From assembly GCA_018714625.1 (NCBI GenBank), contig DVNE01000037.1, positions 1-48,525 on the forward strand: 48,525 nt of DNA, read 5' to 3'. The stretch's first letter is position 1, and every line of letters begins with the position of its first letter. Below the pieces are notes generated by a model that saw only the letters and a list, made by a program, of their open reading frames with translations, was not told where the DNA came from and ran no database searches. The stretch is from Candidatus Coproplasma excrementigallinarum (GTDB lineage Bacteria; Bacillota; Clostridia; Christensenellales; Borkfalkiaceae). Shown piece after piece: positions 17,121 to 26,539 of the stretch. The translations under genes were made by a program, and so were the position numbers.

Positions 17121-17825
17121 TCAGTCGGTAAAGAAGTCGTCGCGGCAGAGCTTTTTGCGTGCCTTTTCTATGGCGCGCTTTTCTATGCGCGATATGTACG
17201 AACGTGAGATGCCGAGCTTTTTTGCCACCTCGCGCTGTGGATGAGGACAGCCGTCTTTGAGGCCGTAGCGCATACATATAATTTCAAACTCCCTCTCCGC
17301 GAGAATTTCGCCGAGCAGTTTTACAAACTTTTCGCGCTGAATTTGCCTCTCCACGCGCGCAAAAACGTTTTCTTCCCGCTCAGGAAGAAGGTCAATAAGA
17401 GTGAGCTCGTTGCCGTCTTTATCGACGCCGACGGGCTCTGTGAGCGACACGGTGTTTTTATGTTTTTTGCCCGTGCGTATGAGCATGAGAATTTCGTTCT
17501 CTATGCAGCGGGCGGTGTATGTGGCAAGTTGAGTGCCCTTGCCCTCGCGATAGGTATTGATGGCCTTGATAAGGCCTATTGAACCCACCGAAAGCAGGTC
17601 GTCTGTCTCCGCCGCGCCCGAGTACTTTTTGGCAATATGGGCGACGAGGCGCATATTGTGCTTTATGAGTATATTTTTTGCCTCTTTATCGCCCTCGTGA
17701 GCAAGCTGAAGGTAGCGTTTTTCCTCTTCGGGCGACAGGGGCTTGGGAAAAGAGCCTTTGCCCTGCACCGCGCCCGTGAATAAGAATATTTTGCCGATAA
17801 GTAAGCTTAAAAAATCGAAAAACAT
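17121..17825 (-). CDS. sigK: Sporulation sigma factor SigK (pro-form)
   Basis: A 234-residue sigma factor matching SigK, the late mother-cell sigma factor of endospore formers. The first about 20 residues are a hydrophobic pro-sequence (FFDFLSLLIGKIFLF) that must be removed by the membrane protease SpoIVFB for activity. Sigma region 2 follows at about residues 50-120 (NMRLVAHIAKKY, LATYTARCIENEILM) and region 4 at the C-terminus, with EVAKKLGISRSYISRIEKRA as the helix-turn-helix. The gene is uninterrupted, so no skin element is present. ATG 17825 is preceded by AGGGGG; a longer frame exists but adds non-family residues. It implies that the host can sporulate. Confidence 0.92.
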   Translation of the reverse strand: MFFDFLSLLIGKIFLFTGAVQGKGSFPKPLSPEEEKRYLQLAHEGDKEAKNILIKHNMRLVAHIAKKYSGAAETDDLLSVGSIGLIKAINTYREGKGTQLATYTARCIENEILMLIRTGKKHKNTVSLTEPVGVDKDGNELTLIDLLPEREENVFARVERQIQREKFVKLLGEILAEREFEIICMRYGLKDGCPHPQREVAKKLGISRSYISRIEKRAIEKARKKLCRDDFFTD

Positions 17826-17873
17826 AGGCCCCCTTTGTGCACGGCCTTGCAATCCCCTCAGCCGTCACAAAAA

Positions 17874-17882
17874 TAGCTTATG
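17874..17882 (-). promoter_or_regulatory. Possible sigma-K/sigma-E type -10 of sigK
   Basis: The minus strand reads CATAAGCTA, fitting the CATA-N3-TA sigma-K -10 form, about 50 nt before the sigK start. No convincing -35 is seen. Weak. Confidence 0.25.
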
Positions 17883-18008
17883 TTTTATACGGTTTGTACT
17901 ATTCGGTTTTTTATTTAAACTGAACGGCTTTATGCAATGTGCGCGCCTCTGTGTTTTTTTGTAGGCACTTAATTATCGCGGCAAGAGGGGCTGGCACCTC
18001 CACTCACG

Positions 18009-18041
18009 AAAAATGCCGCGCTCGGCCAGCGCGGCATTTTT
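18009..18041. terminator. Hairpin in the first repeat copy
   Basis: The stem 18009-18021/18029-18041 is flanked by five A and five T. It is a copy of the exporter terminator at 18288-18320. Confidence 0.65.
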
Positions 18042-18287
18042 GTGACCCACAGTCAAAACCCCGCAGATACGAGCAAGACAAGGAGCGTGCGGAACGGTGC
18101 GTGGGAGTTTTAAATAATTACAACGAAAGTTATTCTATTTTAAATATTTACGGGCGCAAGGAAGGTTTCCTTCCGCCAGCGCGACACAATTTGCGCATAC
18201 CTGCGCCTCAGCAGGGTGAATTGCCGCGATTATATTTTCGTGGGCGCTTAAATATCGCGGCAAGAGGGGCTGGCCACTCCACTCACG

Positions 18288-18320
18288 AAAAATGCCGCGC
18301 TCGGCCAGCGCGGCATTTTT
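18288..18320 (-). terminator. Terminator of the ABC exporter operon
   Basis: The stem 18288-18300/18308-18320 with A/T flanks (AAAAATGCC...GGCATTTTT) is six bases past the exporter stop codon. Confidence 0.8.
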
Positions 18321-18326
18321 GTGAAC

Positions 18327-20330
18327 TTACTCTAACTCAAATGCGCCCGTATAGAGCTGATAATACACTCCCTTCTGCGCAATAAGCTGGTCGTGCGTGC
18401 CGCGCTCTATAATGCGGCCGTGGTCGAGCACCATTATTGCCTGACTGTTGCGCACTGTTGAAAGGCGGTGCGCTATTACAAATACCGTGCGCCCCTCCAT
18501 CAGTTTATCCATACCTTGCTCTATAAGCTTTTCGGTACGCGTATCTATTGAAGAGGTCGCCTCGTCGAGAATGAGCACGGGACACTCGGAGACCATTGCG
18601 CGCGATATTGCAAGCAACTGACGCTGTCCCTGCGAAAGGTTGCCGCCATCGCCCTTTATCATTGTGTTGTAACCTTCGGGCAGGTGCCTTATAAAGTAGT
18701 CGGCATTGGCAAGCTTTGCGGCAGATATGCACTCCTCGTCGGTGGCGTTGAGCCTGCCGTAGCGTATATTGTTCATTACCGTACCCGTAAACAGATGCGT
18801 ATCCTGCAGGACTATGCCCAGCGAACGACGCAAATCGTCCTTATTTATGCTCTTTATATCCAGGCCGTCGTATGTTATCGAGCCGGACTGTATATCGTAA
18901 AACCTGTTTATGAGGTTGGTTATGGTGGTCTTGCCCGCGCCCGTAGCACCAACAAATGCTATCTTCTGGCCGGGCTTGGCATAGAGTGAGATATCCTTTA
19001 AAATAATCTTTTCGGGAGTATATCCGAATATTACGTCCTTGAAACGAATGTCGCCGCGGAGAGGGATATAGCTGAATGTGCCGTCCTTTTCGGGCTTTTT
19101 CCAGCTCCACTTTTCTACGCCGCCCTCGCCGTAGACCAAAGTTACGTCGCCACCCTTGTCTTCGTGCGGGGTATCGAAAATATCGAATATGCGCTCTGCA
19201 CCCGCAAGTCCCATGACGATTGCGTTGAACTGCATTGTCACCTGCTGTACAGGCTGGTTGAAGGAGCGTATGAGCGTAAGGAATGCTATAAGCACGCTTA
19301 CATCGCCTACGGTAAATGCGCCTGTGCCGTCACCGAAGGCTACACTGTAAAGCGAAAGCGCGCCTACGCTGTGCGTGGCAAAGAATATCGCGCCCACTAT
19401 TGCAACCACAACATACTGGAAATAGCTTAATATGTTGGACATGGGGCCGAGCATATTGGTGAGCTGGTTGGCCCTTGTTCCGCTTACTCGCAGCTCCTCA
19501 TTTATCTGGTGAAACCTCTCCCTCGCCTTATCCTCGTGGCAGAACACCTTTACGACCTTCTGACCCTCCATCATCTCTTCGACATAGCCGTTGACCTTGC
19601 CGATTGAAATCTGCTGTTTTAAGAACTGGCGGGAGGACTCGGCGCCGATAAACTTTATGCAAACTATATTTACGCTGAGAATTACAAGCATTACAAGCGT
19701 GAGCGTAAAACTCATGAATACCATGCAGAGGAACACCACCACTATTGTCACGACCGCGGAAATCATCTGCGGAACGGACTGCGAAAGCATCTGGCGGAGA
19801 GTATCGACATCGTTTGTGTAGCGGCTCATAAGTTCGCCGTGGGTGTGCGTATCAAAGTACCTTAAGGGCAGGTACTGCATGTTTATGAACATTTCGTCGC
19901 GCATTCTTTTTAAAGCGCCCTGCGCAATGAACACCATAAGTCTGTTGTACGAGAAAGTACTTAAGACGCCTACCACATACACGCATATGAGGGCTATTGT
20001 CCAGCTTAAAAGTTCCTGCTGCGCGCCCTGGACGCCGTTTACCATATCCTCTATTGCGCCTATGACGAAAGTGAGCATGAACGAACCCACTGCGCCAGCC
20101 GCCGAGGAGAGCACTATAAGTATGACGAGCAGCGCGGCGGCAATTTTGTTGCGGAAGGCGTAGTTGAGTACGCGCTTTAAAACCTTTATGGGGTTTTCAG
20201 GGCCGCTTCCCCTTATTTTTGCAACGCGGTGGCCGTTCTCGGTGCCGTGCTGCTGAATACGCCTCTTCTGGTCGGCGTTGAGGTTTTCGTACTGTTCGTG
20301 AACAGAAGGCTGTTTTATCTTTTTAGTCAT
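18327..20330 (-). CDS. Heterodimeric ABC exporter subunit, catalytic site intact (TM288-like)
   Basis: A 667-residue half-transporter: an N-terminal extension of about 60 residues, six membrane segments, then the ATPase. Walker A GATGAGKTT is at 461-469, the signature NLSQGQ at 564-569, Walker B LILDEATS with catalytic E590, and the H-loop IAHRLST. It pairs with the next-listed subunit, whose catalytic residues are degenerate, as in TM287/288 and BmrC/BmrD. Such pairs export lipids or drugs. The start ATG overlaps the partner's stop codon by 8 nt, so translation is coupled. A MarR regulator lies upstream on the same strand. Confidence 0.92.
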   Translation of the reverse strand: MTKKIKQPSVHEQYENLNADQKRRIQQHGTENGHRVAKIRGSGPENPIKVLKRVLNYAFRNKIAAALLVILIVLSSAAGAVGSFMLTFVIGAIEDMVNGVQGAQQELLSWTIALICVYVVGVLSTFSYNRLMVFIAQGALKRMRDEMFINMQYLPLRYFDTHTHGELMSRYTNDVDTLRQMLSQSVPQMISAVVTIVVVFLCMVFMSFTLTLVMLVILSVNIVCIKFIGAESSRQFLKQQISIGKVNGYVEEMMEGQKVVKVFCHEDKARERFHQINEELRVSGTRANQLTNMLGPMSNILSYFQYVVVAIVGAIFFATHSVGALSLYSVAFGDGTGAFTVGDVSVLIAFLTLIRSFNQPVQQVTMQFNAIVMGLAGAERIFDIFDTPHEDKGGDVTLVYGEGGVEKWSWKKPEKDGTFSYIPLRGDIRFKDVIFGYTPEKIILKDISLYAKPGQKIAFVGATGAGKTTITNLINRFYDIQSGSITYDGLDIKSINKDDLRRSLGIVLQDTHLFTGTVMNNIRYGRLNATDEECISAAKLANADYFIRHLPEGYNTMIKGDGGNLSQGQRQLLAISRAMVSECPVLILDEATSSIDTRTEKLIEQGMDKLMEGRTVFVIAHRLSTVRNSQAIMVLDHGRIIERGTHDQLIAQKGVYYQLYTGAFELE

Positions 20331-22095
20331 TTATGTCACCTCCGTCCTCTTCGTCTGCCTTGCCCTTTACCTGAGAAAGGTAAACTTCCTGGTAAATCGC
20401 ATTATTTTTGAGCAGCTCTTCGTGAGTGCCTATGCCCGAAATTTTGCCCTCGTCGAGCACGACTATTCTGTCGGCGTCCTCAACCGAGGCCACGCGCTGG
20501 GCTATTATAATTTTGGTGACGTCGGGCGCGTGCGTGCGCAGAGAGTGCCTTATCATTGCGTCTGTCTTGGTATCTACGGCCGAAGTGGAGTCGTCGAAGA
20601 TTATTACCTTGGGCTTTCTGAGCAGGGCGCGCGCTATGCACAGCCTCTGCTTCTGTCCGCCCGATACATTTACGCCGCCCTGGCCTAAGTCGTACTGATA
20701 TTTGCCGGGCAGCTGCTGTATAAATTCGTCGGCGCAGGCCTGACGACACGCCTCCTCTATCTGCTCCTGCGTGGCGTTTTCGTCGCCCCACCTTAGGTTT
20801 TCGGCAATAGAGCCCGAGAACAGCACGTTCTTCTGAAGCACCATTGCCACCTTGGAGCGCAGGGTGTCGAGGTCGTAGTTACGGACGTCCACGCCGCCCA
20901 CCTTTACGCTGCCCGAAGATACGTCGTACAGCCTGGGAATGAGCGACACGAGCGAGGACTTGCCCGAACCGGTTGCGCCTATTATGCCTATCGTTTCGCC
21001 AGACTTTATGTGCAGGTCTATATCCTTGAGCACGGTTACGTCGGCCTTCTGGATATAGGACATAAACACGTCGTTGAAATCTATGCTGCCGTCCTTTACC
21101 TCGGTTATGGCATTTTCGGGCTTGGGCAGAGTGGTCTTTTCTTCAAGCACGGCGGCTATTCGGTCCATAGAGCCCTTTGAAAGCGATATGTACTGCAGGC
21201 ACATCGCAACCAGCATTACCGCCGTAAGAATTTGCGTCATATACTGCAACAGTGAAGTGAGGTTGCCCATGGTAAAATCCGTGTATTCAGATATTATCAT
21301 ATTGCCGCCCATAATAAGCAAAAGTATCATGGCGACATATATTACACACTGAACAACGGGCATGAGGTAGTTGAGCAGCTTTTCCGCCTTGACGGAGTAG
21401 TTGTATACGTCCTGAGTGGCGGCGCGCATCTTTTCCATCTCGTGCTCCTCGCGCACATAGGATTTGACTACCCTTATTGCGGTGAGGTCCTCCTGCACAA
21501 CGCGGTTGAGGTTATCGTACTTTTTGAACATTATGCGGAAGGGCGTGGAAACGCGCACCATAATAATACCGACTATAATGGCGAGCACTACGGCGGCGGC
21601 AATGAATATACCGCCCATTGTGGGGGATATTATGAACGTCATCACCGACGCGAATATAAAGAGTATGGGTGCGCGCACGAGCATTCTTATACACATCTGG
21701 AATGCAAGCTGCACGTTGCTGACGTCGGTTGTTATTCGCGTTATAAGGCTTGCCGTAGAAAAGTTATCTATGTTGGCAAAGGAATAGGTCTGGATATTGT
21801 CGTACATATCGTAGCGCAGGTTGGCTGCAAAGCCGGCAGACGCCTTTGACGCGAGGCGACCGCCCATAATTCCGCAGAACAGCGCGAACGCTGCGCAGGC
21901 AATCATTGCAAGACCGTACCAGACAATATTCATGCTGAAAGTAGTCGTCTCTGCCATCGCCGTAATTTCGTCGATAAGAAAGCCCATAAGGAAGGGGATT
22001 ATTATCTCCATCGAGGCTTCACCTATCATGACGAGCGGCGTGAGAATGGATACAGTTTTATACTGCTTTACGCTCTTTAAAAGTGTTCTTACCAT
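20323..22095 (-). CDS. Heterodimeric ABC exporter subunit with degenerate ATPase (TM287-like)
   Basis: A 590-residue half-transporter with six membrane segments and an ATPase. Walker A GATGSGKS is at 373-380 and the signature VSGGQ at 477-481. Walker B is FDDSTSAVD, with Asp502 where Glu is catalytic, and the H-loop reads IAQRVAS, with Gln in place of His. Both changes are known from TM287, the degenerate half of TM287/288. The start ATG 22095 is preceded by CAGGAGACG. It is the first exporter subunit after the marR gene, with a 302-bp gap. Confidence 0.92.
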   Translation of the reverse strand: MVRTLLKSVKQYKTVSILTPLVMIGEASMEIIIPFLMGFLIDEITAMAETTTFSMNIVWYGLAMIACAAFALFCGIMGGRLASKASAGFAANLRYDMYDNIQTYSFANIDNFSTASLITRITTDVSNVQLAFQMCIRMLVRAPILFIFASVMTFIISPTMGGIFIAAAVVLAIIVGIIMVRVSTPFRIMFKKYDNLNRVVQEDLTAIRVVKSYVREEHEMEKMRAATQDVYNYSVKAEKLLNYLMPVVQCVIYVAMILLLIMGGNMIISEYTDFTMGNLTSLLQYMTQILTAVMLVAMCLQYISLSKGSMDRIAAVLEEKTTLPKPENAITEVKDGSIDFNDVFMSYIQKADVTVLKDIDLHIKSGETIGIIGATGSGKSSLVSLIPRLYDVSSGSVKVGGVDVRNYDLDTLRSKVAMVLQKNVLFSGSIAENLRWGDENATQEQIEEACRQACADEFIQQLPGKYQYDLGQGGVNVSGGQKQRLCIARALLRKPKVIIFDDSTSAVDTKTDAMIRHSLRTHAPDVTKIIIAQRVASVEDADRIVVLDEGKISGIGTHEELLKNNAIYQEVYLSQVKGKADEEDGGDIND

Positions 22096-22397
22096 TAATC
22101 GTCTCCTGTTAGGTCAAAAATAAAAGCTGTAAAAAGACTGCTTAAGTTTGGTGGTTTTTGTTTGCGCACAGCCGATTGAGGCCCTGATATGCCCGATTGA
22201 CTGTGAATGTACCGCGTGCGGGTTACGGGCGGCGCGGAGTGCAGCGGTTAGTCGGCCCGCGTGCGGGTTACGACGGGCGGCACGGGGCGCGGCGGATTTG
22301 CAACGGTTGCACTTTGATATAAATAACGCAAACGATTGTAATCTGCAAACGCCATGAATTTAAATTGAGCCGCGAATTTAAATTGAGCCGCGTGCGG
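22096..22397. repeat. GC-rich repeats between marR and the exporter genes
   Basis: A 17-bp unit (CCGCGTGCGGGTTACG core) occurs at 22211-22227 and 22257-22273, and partly at 22387-22397. Two exact 18-bp tandem copies of GAATTTAAATTGAGCCGC fill 22356-22391, six bases beyond the marR stop. No gene is seen in this gap. Confidence 0.65.
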
Positions 22398-22829
22398 TTA
22401 CTCGTTGATATGGTTGAAAATTTTTATGAGCAGAACTTTAAGCTGTTCCTGCTCCTCCTCCGTGAGTGCGTCCTGAATGATGGCATCACATTTATCCATC
22501 AGCTCGCGCTGTTCAAGGCACAATTTTTCACCCTTTTCAGTGAGCTCTATAAACTTTGTGCGTGCGTCTCCCTCTGCAAATGTACGCGTGACATACCCGC
22601 AGGATGTGAGGTTTGCAAGCAGGGTAGACACCGACGACGCGCGCAGGTTGAGCTGTTTTTCCACATCGCGCTGGCATACTTTTTTGCCCTGAAGGGCGCT
22701 TTTGTGGACAAATACAAGCGTCTGGAGCTGCGCTCCCGTTATGCCGAAGGAAGATAAATTTTCGCTGTTGCGCCTTTCTATCTCCCTGTTCACATAGCAC
22801 ATTAAACCAAAAAGTCTTCTGTTTTCCAA
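22398..22829 (-). CDS. MarR-family transcriptional regulator
   Basis: A 143-residue winged-helix dimeric repressor. The helix-turn-helix lies at about residues 48-75 (KKVCQRDVEKQLNLRASSVS), and the wing holds TFAEGDARTKFIELTEKG, the usual MarR wing motif. N- and C-terminal helices give the dimer. It begins at TTG 22827-22829, nine bases after AAGAGG; the first ATG in frame would remove part of the dimer helix. It is upstream of and probably controls the exporter. A palindrome in its own leader (22892-22905) is a likely operator. The ligand is unknown. Confidence 0.9.
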   Translation of the reverse strand: MENRRLFGLMCYVNREIERRNSENLSSFGITGAQLQTLVFVHKSALQGKKVCQRDVEKQLNLRASSVSTLLANLTSCGYVTRTFAEGDARTKFIELTEKGEKLCLEQRELMDKCDAIIQDALTEEEQEQLKVLLIKIFNHINE

Positions 22830-22891
22830 AATGCTTTACCTCTTTTATGCCCTGAAAAAGTGCATTTTTAAATCTTCCAAGGCTGCGATAA

Positions 22892-22905
22892 GTTAGATAA
22901 CTAAC
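22892..22905. promoter_or_regulatory. Candidate MarR operator
   Basis: GTTAGATAACTAAC has 5-bp arms (GTTAG/CTAAC) and lies about 13-26 nt after the predicted start of the marR transcript, so binding there would block transcription. Confidence 0.6.
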
Positions 22906-22924
22906 AGTTTGAAACCGAAATTAT

Positions 22925-22952
22925 TTTATATTATTTATCTCATATTTGTCAA
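22925..22952 (-). promoter_or_regulatory. Promoter of marR-exporter operon
   Basis: On the minus strand, TTGACA (22947-22952), 16 nt, TATAAA (22925-22930). Confidence 0.7.
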
Positions 22953-23050
22953 GCAAAAAAATATTTTTAATGTCGACGGCGCAAAATGTTACTACATTAA
23001 AAAACAATTATATATTTTAACATTCATAAACACGCACAAACGGCAAAATA

Positions 23051-23179
23051 ATGGCGGTAAAAATACCGCCATACACAGGCTGTACGCCCGCAACTCGTTA
23101 TTGCGGGCAAACGCGCGCCAAACAAAAAAATGGCAGAAAAAAGGCAACCTTACATCAAAATAGCGGGCAAATTGCCCGC
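23051..23179. other. Tandem hairpins in the marR-dnaJ gap
   Basis: Three stems lie in a row: 23051-23059/23064-23072 (9 bp), 23086-23093/23101-23108 (8 bp) and 23163-23169/23173-23179 (7 bp). With the dnaJ terminator at 23197 they form a run of four. The rest of the 22953-23267 gap is AT-rich with no gene seen. Confidence 0.55.
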
Positions 23180-23189
23180 CGTAAACAAT

Positions 23190-23215
23190 AAAAAAAGGCA
23201 GACAAATTGCCTGCC
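23190..23215 (-). terminator. Terminator of dnaJ
   Basis: The minus-strand RNA pairs 23211-23215 with 23197-23201, then has seven U (23190-23196). The stem is only 5 bp, so it is moderate in strength. Confidence 0.6.
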
Positions 23216-23267
23216 CGAATATTAATACTTAATGCAAACTTATTAAAGTGCGCAATTAAGCTTTATT

Positions 23268-24428
23268 TTACTGCTTGCCGATGTCCTTGCCGTAGACCGC
23301 TGTAACGGTGCTTGCAAACTTAGACATTTTATCGTAAGACTTGAGCGTAAGACTGTCTTCGAAGTCCGAAAGCGTCTTGGCCTGGTCGCGGGTTACGCGC
23401 GAAGGTACCTCTATCTCTACCGTTACATAGAGGTTGCCAGTGCCGTTGACAGTTTTTACGCCCTTGCCCTTAAGACAGAAGCGCGTGCCGGACGCCGTGC
23501 CCTCGGGAATGGGATATTCTATCATATCGTCTATGCCGGGGACGAGTATCTTGCCGCCGCATACCGCCGTCTTGTACGAGATGGGCACGGTGACAAACAA
23601 ATCCTTATCTTCCCTGCGCAGCAGCTTGTGCGGCTCTATCTGGAAATAGATGTACAGGTCGCCGGGCTCGCCGCCGTTGGGCGCTGCCTGACCAAATCCG
23701 CGCTTGCGGAGAGAACTATCCTTATCTACGCCCGCGGGAATGTTTACGGTAAAGCGCGTCTGAACGCGGTTTGAGCCTTTACCCTTGCAGTCGGGGCATT
23801 TTTCGGTAATCTTCCTGCCCGTGCCGCCGCAATCGGGGCATGCGCCCACCTGAATGGTGCGGCCGAAGATGGTATCCTGCTGGAACTTTACCCTGCCCGT
23901 GCCGCCGCAGCGCGTACACTTCTGGTATGCCGTGCCGCCGCGCGCGCCCGTTCCGTTGCAGGAATGGCAGGGCTCGTTGCGGAAGTAGCTTATCTCTTTG
24001 GTGCAGCCCTTTATGGCGTCGAGGAAGGAAAGGCGCACAGTCTGCTCTATATCGGCGCCGCGTTCAGGACGCGCCTGGCGCGCCGAACCGCCGAAGCCGC
24101 CGCCGAACATCGAGCTGATTATGTCCTCAAATCCGCCGAAACCGCCCTGCGAAAAGCCCGAAAAGCCCGAAAAACCGTTGCCTCCGCCCATTCCGCCCAT
24201 ATTGGGATGGTCGAGCTCGAAATCGTACTGCTTCCTCTTCTGCTCGTCAGAGAGTACGGCGTTTGCCTCGTTTACCTCTTTGAACTTATCGGCCGCCTCT
24301 TTATCGCCGGGGTGAAAGTCGGGGTGATACTGCTTTGCAAGCTTGCGGTAAGCCGACTTTATTTCGTCCTGAGTGGCATTGCGCCCCACTCCTAAAATTT
24401 CGTAATAGTTCTTTTTATTTTCTGCCAT
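23268..24428 (-). CDS. dnaJ: DnaJ co-chaperone
   Basis: A 386-residue type I DnaJ. The J-domain (about 1-70) has the HPD motif in KQYHPDFH. A Gly/Phe-rich linker follows (about 75-115). The zinc domain has four CxxCxGxG repeats: [24 protein letters not shown] and CPDCKGKG. Two client-binding barrel domains complete it. It stimulates DnaK ATPase and delivers unfolded clients. The ATG is preceded by AAGGT. It is downstream of dnaK on the same strand, but with a 308-bp gap, so the two may not be a tight operon. Confidence 0.97.
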   Translation of the reverse strand: MAENKKNYYEILGVGRNATQDEIKSAYRKLAKQYHPDFHPGDKEAADKFKEVNEANAVLSDEQKRKQYDFELDHPNMGGMGGGNGFSGFSGFSQGGFGGFEDIISSMFGGGFGGSARQARPERGADIEQTVRLSFLDAIKGCTKEISYFRNEPCHSCNGTGARGGTAYQKCTRCGGTGRVKFQQDTIFGRTIQVGACPDCGGTGRKITEKCPDCKGKGSNRVQTRFTVNIPAGVDKDSSLRKRGFGQAAPNGGEPGDLYIYFQIEPHKLLRREDKDLFVTVPISYKTAVCGGKILVPGIDDMIEYPIPEGTASGTRFCLKGKGVKTVNGTGNLYVTVEIEVPSRVTRDQAKTLSDFEDSLTLKSYDKMSKFASTVTAVYGKDIGKQ

Positions 24429-24736
24429 TGGTTTACCTTAAAATCGGGCGCAGGAGCGCGCCTTTTAAAAATTGACCGCCATATATGCCGCAACTATTGG
24501 CTTTTTTGCGCCATATATGCCGCGCGCGGCACACAAGCGGCGTGTTAACATCGCACGGCGCACGGAGAATTTTCCCTCCCCGTGCGCCCGATTGATTTAA
24601 ATTAATTTGCACTTCCGAAAGCCCGCTGCAAGCGGCTGTGCGTTGGCATTTTGCCGCCGCAAGGTTGCCCCTTGAAACACGCCTGCAACAGTCTGTTTTT
24701 ACAGAAACTATGCTGCAAAAAGCTCAGAAGTTTTTA
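24429..24736. repeat. dnaK-dnaJ gap with dispersed-repeat copies and a hairpin
   Basis: Two copies of the CATATATGCCGC motif lie at 24471-24494 (after ATTGACCGC) and 24510-24524. A hairpin pairs 24557-24565 with 24580-24588 without a T tract. No gene is seen. Confidence 0.5.
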
Positions 24737-26539
24737 TCAGTTATGCTGGTTGAACTCGGTGTCGTCACCGTTGCCGCCGTTTGCGCCGTTGCCGGGGTTG
24801 CTGCCCTGAGCCTGCTGATATATCTTTGCAATGACGGGCTGGATTTCACGCGTGAGCGTTTCGCTTGCCGCCTTAATCCTTTCGTCGTCGCCCGAATCAA
24901 GCTCGGTCTTTGCCTTTGCTATGGCGTCATCAACCGTCTTCTTATCCTCTTCAGAGAGCTTGTCGCCGGCCTCTTTTACAGTCTTTTCAAGGCTGTCTAT
25001 CATGGCCTCGAGGTTGTTCTTGTTATCGACAGCCTCTTTACGCTTCTTATCCTCTTCAGCGTAGCGCTCTGCATCCTTTACGGCCTTATCGATATCCTCT
25101 TCGGAAAGGTTGGTAGAGGCCGTTATGGTTATATTGGTGCTCTTGCCCGTGCCGAGGTCTTTGGCCGTTACGTTTACTATGCCGTTGGCATCGACATCGA
25201 AGGTTACCTCTATCTGAGGTACGCCACGGGGTGCGGGAGGAATATCGGTAAGCATGAACCTGCCGAGCGACTTGTTATCCTTTGCGAACTTCCTTTCGCC
25301 CTGAAGCACGTTAATTTCAACGCCGGGCTGGTTATCTGCCGCGGTAGAGAATACCTGGCTCTTCTTTACAGGGATAGTGGTGTTACGCTCGATAAGGGGC
25401 GTGGATACGCCGCCGAGCGTTTCGATGCCCAGCGTAAGGGGCATTACATCGAGCAGAAGCACGTCTTTTACTTCGCCCGAAAGCACGCCGCCCTGAATAG
25501 CCGCGCCGATGGCAACGCATTCATCGGGGTTGATGCCCTTGAAGGGCTCTTTGCCGGTGATCTGCTTTACTTTATCGAATACGGCGGGAATACGCGTAGA
25601 GCCGCCCACCATTATTACCTTGGAAATATCGTTGTACGTAAGTCCGGCATCTGCCATGGCCTTGCGCATGGGTTCTACCGTGCGGTCTACAAGGTCTGAA
25701 GTGAGACTGTCGAACTTCTGCCTTGAAAGGTCGTAGTCAAGGTGCTGAGGAGCGCCGTCTACCACCGTTATGAAGGGCAGGTTGATGTTGGTGTTGGTCA
25801 TGCCCGAAAGCTCTATCTTTGCCTTTTCGGCTGCTTCCTTGAGCCTCTGCATAGCCATTCTGTCTTTTGAAAGATCTACGCCGGTATCCTTCTTGAAGTT
25901 TTCTACCAGCCAATCTATAATCTTGTTATCGAAGTCATCGCCGCCGAGGTGAGTATCGCCGTTGGTGGCAAGTACTTCAAACACGCCGTCGCCTATTTCA
26001 AGTATAGATACATCGAACGTGCCGCCGCCGAGGTCGTAAATCATGACCTTCTGGCTGCCTTCCTGCTTATCGAGGCCGTAGGCGAGCGCTGCCGCGGTAG
26101 GTTCGTTTATTATACGGAGTACGTTAAGACCTGCGATTTTGCCCGCATCCTTGGTCGCCTGACGCTGCGAATCGTTGAAGTATGCAGGGCAGGTGATTAC
26201 GGCGTCGGTTACCTTGCCGCCGAGGTAGCTTTCGGCATCAGCCTTGAGCTTTGACAAAATCATTGCAGAGATTTCCTGAGGAGAATATCCCTTATCTATA
26301 TTTACTTTATATGCCTCGCCCATATGCCTCTTTATAGAGATGACAGTTTTATCGGGCTGGGCAACGGCAAGACGCTTTGCCGCCTGGCCTACAATCCTGC
26401 TGCCGTCGGCTTTGAAAGATACGACTGAAGGAGTTGTTCTGCTACCTTCGCTGTTGGGTATTACGACGGGTTCACCGCCTTCCATAACCGCCACGCACGA
26501 GTTGGTCGTGCCGAGGTCGATACCAATTACTTTTCCCAT
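24737..26539 (-). CDS. dnaK: DnaK (Hsp70) chaperone
   Basis: A 600-residue Hsp70. It opens with [13 protein letters not shown], the phosphate-1 loop, followed by [28 protein letters not shown] and [10 protein letters not shown], all of the actin-like ATPase domain (to about residue 355). The substrate domain has the [14 protein letters not shown] linker, and the C-terminal lid ends in [14 protein letters not shown]. The second ATG (26539) is chosen because AAGGAG is eight bases before it; the first is only two bases from the ribosome site. It lies between grpE and dnaJ. Confidence 0.98.
   Translation of the reverse strand: MGKVIGIDLGTTNSCVAVMEGGEPVVIPNSEGSRTTPSVVSFKADGSRIVGQAAKRLAVAQPDKTVISIKRHMGEAYKVNIDKGYSPQEISAMILSKLKADAESYLGGKVTDAVITCPAYFNDSQRQATKDAGKIAGLNVLRIINEPTAAALAYGLDKQEGSQKVMIYDLGGGTFDVSILEIGDGVFEVLATNGDTHLGGDDFDNKIIDWLVENFKKDTGVDLSKDRMAMQRLKEAAEKAKIELSGMTNTNINLPFITVVDGAPQHLDYDLSRQKFDSLTSDLVDRTVEPMRKAMADAGLTYNDISKVIMVGGSTRIPAVFDKVKQITGKEPFKGINPDECVAIGAAIQGGVLSGEVKDVLLLDVMPLTLGIETLGGVSTPLIERNTTIPVKKSQVFSTAADNQPGVEINVLQGERKFAKDNKSLGRFMLTDIPPAPRGVPQIEVTFDVDANGIVNVTAKDLGTGKSTNITITASTNLSEEDIDKAVKDAERYAEEDKKRKEAVDNKNNLEAMIDSLEKTVKEAGDKLSEEDKKTVDDAIAKAKTELDSGDDERIKAASETLTREIQPVIAKIYQQAQGSNPGNGANGGNGDDTEFNQHN

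Larger units (their letters stand above)
17964..18324. repeat. 82-bp direct repeats containing a terminator, 197 bp apart
   Basis: Copies at 17964-18045 and 18243-18324 are about 95% identical (about four differences). Each contains the hairpin AAAAATGCCGCGC...GCGCGGCATTTTT. The DNA between has no convincing gene, a small hairpin GGAAGG-TTT-CCTTCC near 18162, and a 10-bp inverted repeat joining 18221-18230 to 18254-18263. The region from 17826 to 18326 has no other gene that I can support. Confidence 0.75.

Noticed and set aside
18060-18240. Small protein between the 82-bp repeats
   Set aside because: The frame reads through repeat and terminator sequence with no ribosome site or recognisable domain.
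24638-25699. 353-residue plus-strand frame
   Set aside because: It is antisense to dnaK and is a by-product of its codon usage.
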